This document shows positions 56,675 through 64,000 of a stretch of 64,000 nt of DNA, one piece after another (position 1 is the stretch's first letter; each line of letters starts with the position of its first letter). The stretch covers positions 7,050,001 through 7,114,000 of the forward strand of contig NZ_CP064689.1 of the NCBI RefSeq assembly GCF_023100945.1, written 5' to 3'. The notes below the pieces were generated by a model. The model was not told the DNA's origin. It did no database searches and worked only from the letters and a program-made list of their open reading frames with translations. The position numbers and the translations under genes were made by a program. This stretch comes from Bradyrhizobium sp. 200 (GTDB lineage: Bacteria; Pseudomonadota; Alphaproteobacteria; Rhizobiales; Xanthobacteraceae).

Positions 56675-58038
56675 CCGGTCATAATCACTGTGCAGGGGTA
56701 CTAGGAGGGAACAGGACGAGAGCGACGTTCAACCTGCTAACAACGATAAAGCCGGTTTCCGCCATTTGGCTATTTCCCTAGACGGCGCCTTGGTCAACGC
56801 TGATGAACTTAGAGAAGAATTGCTCGTCCAAGGGCATCGCTTTGACAGCGAAACGGATGCCGAGCTCTTGCTCAAACTGATTGAGCGCACTTGTGAAGAT
56901 GATTATTGGCGGCATGGTCTTCCGGTGAATCAGGAAAGACTGTTTCGAGAGATCGATAACCGTATCGATGGCGCCGTCAGCGCACTGTTGTTGGATGGTG
57001 AAGGGAATCTGATCGCTTTCCGCAACCGATATGGTCTGCGCCCCCTAGAATTCATGCAAACCGATGACGGCTTTTTGCTTTTTGCTTCGGAAAACTGTGC
57101 TTTTGCCGGACTCCAAGGCAAGGCAGAAGAAATTTTGCCGGGCCACATCAAGTATGTGAACGGAAAAACGGGAGTATGTCTTGATCACTCTCTGTGCGAT
57201 GCTCGACATAACACCAGGCTGTGCGCCTATGAAACGCTTTACCTGGGAAGCCCCAACACGTCGAAACGCCAATCTAATCTCGAAACCCGTTACAATATCG
57301 GGGTTGCCCTTGGTACAATTATTGCGCCAAGACTGGCAGCAGAATTGGGGTCCGCCCCTGTTATCGTTTCTTCTATGCCGCGAACTGGAGGGCCGTATGC
57401 TGATGGTCTGTTTGCATCACTGGCCGAAGGCGGCGCCATCGTCCAACGTCACGAACTCATCGCAACACAACTTTCTCAACGGACGCTTATAGGTTTCGTT
57501 GGCGAGCGCAAATCTCTTATTGCCCAAAAATACCGCGTCGCAGAGAAGGACGTTACCGACAGCACCATAATCATGGCCGATGAAGCCCTCATTCGCGGCG
57601 ATACAAGTCGGGCTGTCACGAATATGCTCCTTGCCGCCGGGGCCAAGGCTGTGCATTGGGCAATCGGTTCACCGCCCATAGTGGCCCCAAATTACTACGG
57701 CATGGGTATCGACACCATGGATGAGTTGGCGTTCTGGCAAACATGGAAGACCCTGCCACCCGAACAGCGCAAGCAAAGCCTGCGTTTTCATAACATCGAA
57801 CCGCAAATGCTCAGGATCATCGAAAGCACAATTGCTGTATCCATCAATGCTGCGGCGATCACTTATCTACCCTTCCAAGTTCTCGTATCCTTGCTTCCGC
57901 AGGGGCATGATGGAATCGATTTGTCGCCGTTTACGTTTGAGATGCCAACCCCAGCGGGGCAAAAGCGCGCGAATAAGAATTTGAACAAGTTAATCGCCGA
58001 TCTTTCCTTCCCAGAATCCGCCGTTGCCTGAGGTCATC

Positions 58039-58719
58039 ATGAAACCTACTCTAGTATTTGATTGGAATGGCACGCTGCTCGATGACGCCGATGCGTTGCT
58101 GAAAGCGATCAATGCCATTCTAGGGCGCTTCGGTCGCCCTGATATCGATATGCCAACTTTTCGGGAACAGTGCGAGCTCCCGCTGTCTGTCCTTTACCGC
58201 AGTGTCGGAATGTCGGAAGGTGAAGCCGCAATCGTGGATAGCGATGGCAGCGCTATTTTTCACGACACCTACGAACCGCTGGCGAGCAAGGCCGATTTGC
58301 GCAAAGGCGCGCGCTGCATTTTAGAAGCGGCACGTCAACAGGCGGTCTCAACGATCGTTCTCAGTAGCTATATAGTCGATCCTCTTCGTTCCCAAATCCG
58401 CAGGCTTGGAATCGACGATTGCGTCAAGGAGGTTCTGGCCTTCGAAAGCCGCGCCACTCAATTTAAAAGCATGAGCAAAGGCGAACGGCTTCGCCTGTAT
58501 ATGCAAGCAAATAATCTGAAGCCCGAGTCAACCTTTATCATCGGCGACATGCCGGTTGAAACGGACATTGCACGCGACCTCGGGCTTATCAGCGTATCCA
58601 TTACCGGCGGATTTGTTTCCGAGTCGCGTTTGCAGGCTGCACAGCCGGATTACATCATTCATGACCATCATGAGCTGCTGCCAATCTTGCAAAGGCACGG
58701 CTTTTTTCGAAACGCATAG
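58039..58719 (+). CDS. HAD-superfamily phosphatase-like hydrolase
   Basis: A 226-residue HAD protein. Motif I is FDWNGTLLDD: the nucleophile Asp8 is present but the usual second Asp is Asn10, as in one HAD clade. Motif II is VLSSY, and motif IV is IIGDMPVETDIARD. A cap domain lies at about 20-90. ATG 58039 follows GAGG and lies just after the PurF-like stop, so the two formed one operon. It would act on a phosphorylated product of the PurF-like step. The upstream IS probably cuts it off from the sigma-54 promoter. Confidence 0.85.
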   Translation: MKPTLVFDWNGTLLDDADALLKAINAILGRFGRPDIDMPTFREQCELPLSVLYRSVGMSEGEAAIVDSDGSAIFHDTYEPLASKADLRKGARCILEAARQQAVSTIVLSSYIVDPLRSQIRRLGIDDCVKEVLAFESRATQFKSMSKGERLRLYMQANNLKPESTFIIGDMPVETDIARDLGLISVSITGGFVSESRLQAAQPDYIIHDHHELLPILQRHGFFRNA

Positions 58720-58754
58720 GACCATGACCTGAAACTCCGCTGATAACCGCCCTC

Positions 58755-59077
58755 CTACGACGGCGGGACAAAGGATCGGCCTTCGGCGCAGGACGCTATC
58801 GGAACTGACATGGATCGACGTGGAAGCCTATGAACGGGCTTCCTTGCTAAATTGGCGCGGCATGTAGATGCTTTGTACGCATCCGGCGTAGGCCACAGGC
58901 CGATTGGATTAGTCGGCCAGCGCTTGAGCCAAGTCGGATGTTCTTTGTGCATCCGGACGAGCTCGATCAGGTTTTCGTTTCCGAAGTCGGTGAATGCCAT
59001 GACGCCGTGTTCGCCGGCGCCATAGACCCAGATGACGCCGTCCTCGGGATTTGGCCGCTCCGGCCCTTGAAACCGGG
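58755..59077 (-). other. Unrecognised minus-strand ORF fragment
   Basis: An open frame encodes PNPEDGVIWVYGAGEHGVMA, then FTDFGNENLIELVRMHKEHP. It has a protein-like composition but no family I know, and starts after a stop without an ATG until the MAF codon at 59000. Confidence 0.3.
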
Positions 59078-59125
59078 AGGCCTATTTAGGAAATAGTCTC
59101 GGTTGCCAAACGCTTTATCGGCATA

Positions 59126-59320
59126 TTGAACGGTCGAAGGGATGATCGCTTGGACATGCTGGTGGCAGGCTCGAAGGGTGGCCGGGTACTGCTGGTGCGG
59201 TGGCGCGGCGACGAGCTTTGGATGTTTCCTGGCGGATGCCGGCGCGGCCGCGAAGCGGCGGAGCAGTGCCTCTGGCGCGAGATCAAATCTCCATGCGGTA
59301 TGTGGCGTCGCAGGATTTAG
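59126..59320 (+). pseudogene. Nudix hydrolase fragment
   Basis: GRVLLVRWRGDELWMFPGG and the following EAAEQCLWREI fit the Nudix box (GX5EX7REUXEEXG) up to REI, where the match stops. The remaining half is absent and the frame ends at 59320. Confidence 0.55.
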
Positions 59321-59596
59321 GCCAGCGCGAGGCGGCGAGTTGTCGTGCGTTTCGTGTGCAACGTCGTGTTCGCAACATGTTGGCGGATACCAAACAAGTG
59401 CGGGTTGGCTTTAGGAAGAGAAAGCACGCGCCACGCTTCGTTTTGCGTTCAGTTGCCCGCGCAGCGGTCCGTGCGCGGGAGCATCAGGCAATTGGCCCGG
59501 CTTTTGCTCCCCTGCTTGCCACGGCATGCGGCTCCCCTGCTTTGTCGGGATCGTCCGCTGCAGAATGAGGATCTCTATGCGACCAAAGGTGATGCC

Positions 59597-61060
59597 ATGA
59601 AGAATTGGAGTTCCGTGACGACCAAGGTGCTAAGCACGGCCACTGTTGCAATGGCCTTGATGACGCGCACCGCGCTGGCGAACGAATACAACACGGATAA
59701 TAGCAGCAATGCTAGCCTGCGGTACGTTCCTGAAAACAGGATCGTCCTTGCCCAGACCACGCTCACCTCGGAACGACCGACAAGCTTCACGCTTCAGAAC
59801 GGGATGCAGGTGGTGGTGATCCCGGATCACCGCACACCCGTCGTGACGCAGATGATCTGGTACAAGGTGGGCTCCGCCGACGAGACGCCCGGCAAATCGG
59901 GGCTTGCGCATTTCCTCGAACACCTGATGTTCAAGGGCACCGCCAAGCATCCGCCCGGCGAATTCTCCCAGACCGTTCTGCGCGTCGGCGGCAACCAGAA
60001 CGCCTTCACCTCGATGGACTACACCAGCTATTTCCAGAGTGTGCCGCGCGAGCAGCTGACGAAGATGATGGAACTCGAGGCTGACCGGATGACCGGTCTC
60101 ATTCTCCAAGATGAGAACGTGCTGTCCGAGCGCGACGTCGTGCTCGAAGAGTTCAACATGCGCGTCGCCAACAATCCCGATGCGCGGCTCGACGAGCAGA
60201 TGATGGCGGCGCTTTACCTCAACCACCCCTACGGCCGCCCCATTATCGGCTGGCGGCAGGAGATCGAAAAGCTCGACCGCGAAGATGGGCTCGCGTTCTA
60301 CAAGCGCTTCTACGCGCCCAACAATGCGATCCTGATCATCGCGGGCGACGTCGATCCCAAGGAAATCCGCCCGATGGTGGAGAAGAACTTTGGCGACATC
60401 CCCGCGCAGCCCTCGATCCCTGCAAAACGCCTGCGGCCACAGGAGCCGACGCCGGCGGCGCCGCGCACCGTGACCCTGTCCGATCCGCGCGTCGAGCAGC
60501 CGGCTTTGCGCCGCTACTATCTGGTGCCGTCGGCTCACACCGCGGCCGCGGGCGAGAGTCCTGCGCTTGACGTGCTCGCGCAATTGATGGGCGGGGGCAG
60601 CAACTCCTATCTCTATCGCACGCTGGTGATCGACAAGCAGCTCGTGATCAGCACGGACGCAAGCTACCAAGGCACCTCGCTCGATCCCTCGCAGTTCATG
60701 ATCTCCGCCACGCCGAAGCCCGGCGTCGAGTTCACGCAGATCGAGGATGCCATCGACAAGGTGATCGCCGACCTCGCGCAAAATCCCGCGCGCGCCGAGG
60801 ATCTCGAGCGCGTCAAGACTCGGCTGATTGCGGGAGCAATCTACGCCCAGGATGACCAGACGACGCTTGCATTCTGGTATGGCGACGCGCTCACCACTGG
60901 GCTCAGCGTTGACGATATCCGAAGCTGGCCGGACCGCATCCGCGCGGTCACCGCCGAGCAGGTGCGCGAAGCCGCGCAAGCATTGCTCGACAAGAAACGC
61001 TCGGTGACCGGCTATCTGATCAAGGATGCCGCGCCCAAACGCGAGGAGAAGCGCTCATGA
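59597..61060 (+). CDS. M16-family zinc metallopeptidase (active subunit)
   Basis: A 487-residue pitrilysin-family peptidase with a signal peptide (VLSTATVAMALMTRTALA). The inverted zinc motif HFLEH is at 105-109 in GLAHFLEHLMFKGT; the third ligand Glu lies in ELEADRM. FNMRVANNPDARLDEQM and AGDVDPKEI are further family markers. ATG 59597 puts the signal peptide at the N-terminus; a longer frame from 59345 is unsupported. It overlaps the second M16 gene by four bases. Such pairs form periplasmic heterodimers. Confidence 0.92.
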   Translation: MKNWSSVTTKVLSTATVAMALMTRTALANEYNTDNSSNASLRYVPENRIVLAQTTLTSERPTSFTLQNGMQVVVIPDHRTPVVTQMIWYKVGSADETPGKSGLAHFLEHLMFKGTAKHPPGEFSQTVLRVGGNQNAFTSMDYTSYFQSVPREQLTKMMELEADRMTGLILQDENVLSERDVVLEEFNMRVANNPDARLDEQMMAALYLNHPYGRPIIGWRQEIEKLDREDGLAFYKRFYAPNNAILIIAGDVDPKEIRPMVEKNFGDIPAQPSIPAKRLRPQEPTPAAPRTVTLSDPRVEQPALRRYYLVPSAHTAAAGESPALDVLAQLMGGGSNSYLYRTLVIDKQLVISTDASYQGTSLDPSQFMISATPKPGVEFTQIEDAIDKVIADLAQNPARAEDLERVKTRLIAGAIYAQDDQTTLAFWYGDALTTGLSVDDIRSWPDRIRAVTAEQVREAAQALLDKKRSVTGYLIKDAAPKREEKRS

Positions 61061-62484
61061 CCTATTCCTTCACACGGCGTGCGGCCCTCATCGGCGGAGC
61101 TTCGCTTGCAATCGCGATGCTCGCCTCGGCACCTTCGCAGGCCGCCCCCAAGATCCAGCGCCTGGTCTCGCCCGGCGGCATCGAAGCCTGGTTCGTGCAG
61201 GACGCCACCGTCCCGCTGATCGCGATGGAATATGCCTTCGGCGGCGGAGCGACCCAGGACCCCACCGACAAGCCCGGCGTTGGCCACTTGACGGCCAGCC
61301 TGCTCGACGAAGGCTCCGGCGACCTCGACTCGAAGACCTATCACGAGCGGCTCGATCGCCGCGCCATCGAGCTGAGCTTTACCTCGACCCGCGACCAATT
61401 CCGCGGTTCCTTGCGCATGCTCAAGGACAACAAGGATGAGGCCTTTGACCTCCTGCGGATGGCGCTGACCTCGCCGCGTTTCGATGCGCCCGACGTCGTA
61501 CGCATCCGCGCGCAGGTGCTCTCGAGCTTGCGGCGTGAGTCCACCAACCCGAGTTCGCTCGCCAATCGCAAGTTCCTCGAAGTCGCCTTCAACGGCCATC
61601 CTTACGGGCGGCAATCCCAGGGCACGCTGGACAGCGTGCCGAGAATCGAGATCGCCGATCTCAAGGACTATGTCCGCCGCGTGATCGCGAAGGACACACT
61701 CAAGATTGCGGTGGTCGGTGACGTCGATCCCGAGACCCTCGGCAAGCTGCTTGACAAGACCTTTGGCAGCCTGCCGGCCAAGGCGCAGTTGACAGAGGTG
61801 CCCGACGTGCTCGCGGCAAAGCCGCCGCAGCGCGTCTGCATTCCGCTCGACGTGCCGCAGACGGTCGTGACCTTCGGCGGTCCCGGCGTCCGCCGCAGCG
61901 AGCCGGATTTCATGGCGGCCTACGTCGTCAACCAGATCCTTGGCGGCCGCGGTCTGTCATCGCGGCTCTACCGCGAAGTCCGCGAGAAGCGCGGGCTTGC
62001 TTATTCCGTCTATGAGAAGCTCTTGTGGATGGATCATTCCGCCCTGTTCGTCGGCAATACCGGCACCCGCGCCGATCGCGCCGGCGAGACGGTGGAAGAG
62101 ATCGAGAAGCAGGTCCGCCGGATGGCCGAGGAAGGCCCGACCCAGCAGGAGCTCGACGAGGCCAAGTCGTATCTGAAGGGCTCGCAGATGCTCGCGCTCG
62201 ATACGTCGTCAAATCTCGCACAGGCGCTGCTGCAGTATCAGCTCGACAAGCTGCCGATCGACTATATCGAGAAGCGCAATGCCCTCGTCGACGCGGTGAC
62301 GCTGGAGGATGCCAGGAAGGTCGCGCGGCGGCTGTGGGGCCAGGGCCTGCTCACCGTCATTGTCGGCCGCTCCCCGCAGGCCGCAGCCCAGCCAACCACC
62401 GCGCCATCGGCCACGACGCAGCCGCCACCGGCGGTACAGCCAGGCGCCGCGCCATCAGCCACAACGCCGGGACCACCCAATTGA
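61057..62484 (+). CDS. M16-family peptidase-like protein (inactive partner subunit)
   Basis: A 475-residue M16 protein with a signal peptide starting TRRAALIGGASLAIAMLASA (two Arg, possibly a Tat signal). At the place of HxxEH it has GHLTASLLDEGS, so the zinc site is lost. The rest of the fold is kept, including RGSLRMLKDNKDEAFDLL and LGGRGLSSRLYREVREKRGL. The C-terminus is a Pro/Ala/Thr-rich tail. It is translationally coupled to the active subunit. Confidence 0.92.
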   Translation: MTYSFTRRAALIGGASLAIAMLASAPSQAAPKIQRLVSPGGIEAWFVQDATVPLIAMEYAFGGGATQDPTDKPGVGHLTASLLDEGSGDLDSKTYHERLDRRAIELSFTSTRDQFRGSLRMLKDNKDEAFDLLRMALTSPRFDAPDVVRIRAQVLSSLRRESTNPSSLANRKFLEVAFNGHPYGRQSQGTLDSVPRIEIADLKDYVRRVIAKDTLKIAVVGDVDPETLGKLLDKTFGSLPAKAQLTEVPDVLAAKPPQRVCIPLDVPQTVVTFGGPGVRRSEPDFMAAYVVNQILGGRGLSSRLYREVREKRGLAYSVYEKLLWMDHSALFVGNTGTRADRAGETVEEIEKQVRRMAEEGPTQQELDEAKSYLKGSQMLALDTSSNLAQALLQYQLDKLPIDYIEKRNALVDAVTLEDARKVARRLWGQGLLTVIVGRSPQAAAQPTTAPSATTQPPPAVQPGAAPSATTPGPPN

Positions 62485-63332
62485 CCTTTGTGTCGTGAGG
62501 TGACATTCGGTGCGCGTTAAGGACAAGCTGTCCCATAGCCGTTATTTGGCCGACATCCGACCTGCCTACATCAAGGGGCGGCCTCACGAGAGCCCGTCAG
62601 TGCAGTTAGTCGCTCCTGCTGAAAGCTGTTGCCACGCCGCTACGAGTCGAACACCAAGGCCGTGCCGAGACTACCGCTGACGGTCGCATCGAATGTGGCC
62701 CTCACGGGTCCCCGGCGAGCCCCGCCAGCTGGCGTCAGCCACACGGCGGCTACGGCGGCTATTCAAGTTTCGGTGACGATTGGGCAGCTGCGATGGGCCT
62801 AACAAGGACCGTCTTTGGTTCGATCCATCTGGCCGCGCACTCCAATCCCGCTCCCCCGTTGCGGCTGGTGAAGCTAAAAAGATGTTCAGCCCAACTTTTC
62901 GCCAAAAAGGCTCAATGTCCTTACTAGGGTTTCGGGAGCTGTTTGGCTGCTCTGCTGAACTGCTGGATGGTATGATGGGGAACTTTTGTCATCGTCGCCT
63001 GAACCGGAAGCGAAGAGGAGCGAACCGCTACGAATATGTTTGCCAGTCAGCTGCTATCACAACCACCGTGATCGGCATTGTTGGCATGGCCACGTGGCTC
63101 CTCAATAAACAGGCGAGGTTGAGAGATTTGGCCGAGCTGAAGCTCCATGATCTTAAGCCCTCTAACCTCTGCTGAGCAGGATGCGATCAGACGACCCGCG
63201 TCTGGCAACGTTACGCATATCTGCGATCTGCACTTTAATGGGAAAACGGTTCGCGCTCCTCGCATTGAGCGGACTGGTGCCCACGGGCTCGTCCTCCCGT
63301 ACGCCGGGCGGGATCGGTGCATTGCTCCGGAT
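62485..63332. other. Intergenic/decayed region
   Basis: About 850 bases with a few short frames. No gene recognised and no clear terminator after the M16 pair. Confidence 0.4.
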
Positions 63333-63895
63333 CTACCGAAGGGCGGACGGCGATGTGATCGAGAGCTTTCCATTAACGAATAGGGCTAAGATCTGCCCAT
63401 CATTCCAAGCAAGCACGTGAAACTGTATTCCTTGGACGGTCTCACGAGAAGTAATGGTGCCTGCGCAGCCGAACAGGTAAACAACGTCTGCGTAGTTTGA
63501 GCCAAGCCGAACGTTGCTGAGCTCCAAATCCTTGACGCGACAATGCCCGGCCGGGAGTGAGCGAGCATTAACTGACTTGTAATCCGCATCCAGGTCACCA
63601 GGCGTGGCCGGATTGACGGGAGCTCCGCTTGGCGGGACGCCGGCTTGTGCCGGTGGAGGGCCGCTCGAGATCTGGGCCAGCTGCACGAATAACCACGTGA
63701 AGGCCGGAATCGCTTTGATCCGCAGGACTACTCGCCAGTTGATGGAACAGCCTATCAGGGCGACTGCTTGATAGATTTTCATCGAATGCCAATGCGTTCA
63801 AACGTCCATACTCAGCCACTCACGTAGGAAGGCGGCACGTCACCTGCAATCCACAATCAAACGCTGTATGCGAAAATGTGCGGTTCACCTCGAGT
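63330..63895 (-). repeat. Inverted copy of the 9.8-10.4 kb repeat unit
   Basis: Matches 9825-10380 in inverted orientation, gene plus about 110 bases of upstream DNA. Confidence 0.85.
63333..63782 (-). CDS. Exported or membrane-anchored protein of unknown function, paralogue of 9928-10377
   Basis: A 149-residue protein with the same layout as the 9.9 kb paralogue: hydrophobic N-terminal segment (IKAIPAFTWLFVQLAQISSG), Pro-rich linker, domain with two cysteines and ending VNGKLSITSPSALR. Changes are mostly single residues and no frameshift separates the two. The family is not recognised. It is the last gene of the window, and the remaining 218 bases hold nothing I can assign. Confidence 0.6.
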   Translation of the reverse strand: MKIYQAVALIGCSINWRVVLRIKAIPAFTWLFVQLAQISSGPPPAQAGVPPSGAPVNPATPGDLDADYKSVNARSLPAGHCRVKDLELSNVRLGSNYADVVYLFGCAGTITSRETVQGIQFHVLAWNDGQILALFVNGKLSITSPSALR

Positions 63896-64000
63896 TACTT
63901 TCATTAAGAAGTCGGACCACTTGGAGTGGTCAAAGCACCTGTACTCTCAAGCCATTCGGTGCGAGTGTTAAGTTCGTCTTTTCACTGGACATTAATAACC

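Larger units (their letters stand above)
55226..56701 (-). mobile_element. IS630-family insertion sequence, 1476 bp, in the PurF-like gene
   Basis: The ends are 24-bp imperfect inverted repeats (GT..C.CTGCACAGTGATTATGAC) with TA on both sides (55224-55225 and 56702-56703). It carries a minus-strand transposase and a plus-strand HTH gene. It begins GT like the first IS630 but is a different element. Confidence 0.92.
54967..58031 (+). pseudogene. PurF-like amidophosphoribosyltransferase paralogue interrupted by an IS630-family element
   Basis: The gene is split: ATG 54967 (GAAGGA upstream) to 55225, then the rest from 56704 to 58031. Removing the element and one TA joins the parts in frame into 528 codons, similar to PurF. 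The N-terminus is MSGVAGAF, with Ser where PurF has its catalytic Cys; NADELREEL, SETDAELLLKLI and RNRYGLRPLEF are kept. The phosphoribosyltransferase domain has ADEALIRGDTSRAV (PurF: DDSIVRGTT) and SPPIVAPNYYG. PurF makes phosphoribosylamine from PRPP and glutamine. This paralogue may use ammonia or do something else. It lies under a NifA/sigma-54 promoter, before a HAD phosphatase gene. Confidence 0.85.

Noticed and set aside
55597..56781. A 394-codon plus-strand frame across the IS630 transposase
   Set aside because: It is the shadow of the transposase on the opposite strand. Only the short HTH frame at its 3' side looks real.
59630..60979. A 449-codon minus-strand frame opposite the M16 peptidase
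   Set aside because: Shadow frame of a well-defined zinc peptidase.
63832..63848. GGCAC-N5-CTGCA resembling a -24/-12 promoter
   Set aside because: Two consensus positions are wrong, it points away from the adjacent gene and the repeat copy at 9.9 kb does not keep it.
1..64000. CRISPR arrays, tRNA and rRNA genes
   Set aside because: No regularly spaced repeats and no tRNA-like TTCGAAT arms with matching stems were seen by eye. A covariance-model scan would settle it.

Overview
The window reads as a decayed accessory region of an alphaproteobacterium, most likely a Bradyrhizobium-type rhizobium. This is inferred from high-GC codon use, the gene families present, a NifA/sigma-54 type promoter, and the mix of catabolic islands, insertion sequences and many broken genes typical of a symbiosis island. 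No tRNA, rRNA or CRISPR array was found.

Layout. 0-2.4 kb: pabB (cut by the window edge) and pabA for 4-aminobenzoate synthesis, then a small methyltransferase. 3.5-6.7 kb: a patatin relic and a four-gene ubiquitin-like conjugation operon (Ubl, E2, JAB peptidase, E1), whose Ubl gene carries a one-base frameshift in an A run. 7.4-8.6 kb: alanine dehydrogenase with a clear terminator. 8.9-17.1 kb: decayed DNA with an 850-bp direct duplication, a small membrane protein and its broken copy, secreted proteins of unknown function, a serine-hydrolase pseudogene fused to an IS3 fragment, and relics of an outer-membrane protein, modA, modB and an iron-sulfur subunit. 17.5-21.7 kb: a PQQ alcohol dehydrogenase of lanthanide type with its cytochrome c, a copper chaperone and TRAP transporter relics.

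22.1-27.8 kb: catabolic module A (MaoC relic, enoyl-CoA hydratase, acyl-CoA dehydrogenase relic, class III CoA-transferase, MaoC hydratase, AraC regulator, GH88-like hydrolase). 28.3-37.5 kb: an integrase relic, then a Wadjet (jetABCD) anti-plasmid system with a frameshifted jetD, and an HNH endonuclease. 37.7-40.9 kb: a HigB/HigA-ImmA toxin-antitoxin operon split from its third gene by an IS630 element. 41.2-53.8 kb: catabolic module B (Lrp, FAH-family hydrolase, broken DHDPS-like gene, GH88-like hydrolase, MaoC, sugar ABC transporter, CoA-transferase, LacI regulator, enoyl-CoA hydratase), with relics of a further copy. Modules A and B are paralogous and share a 16-bp near-palindrome that is probably the LacI operator.

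54.7-58.7 kb: a perfect NifA site plus -24/-12 promoter upstream of a PurF-like gene (interrupted by a second IS630-family element) and a HAD phosphatase. 59.1-63.8 kb: a Nudix fragment, a pair of M16 peptidases, and an inverted paralogue of the secreted protein at 9.9 kb.

The most interesting items are the Ubl conjugation operon, the NifA/sigma-54-controlled PurF-like/HAD operon with Ser in place of the catalytic Cys, and the shared operator linking two catabolic modules about 26 kb apart.
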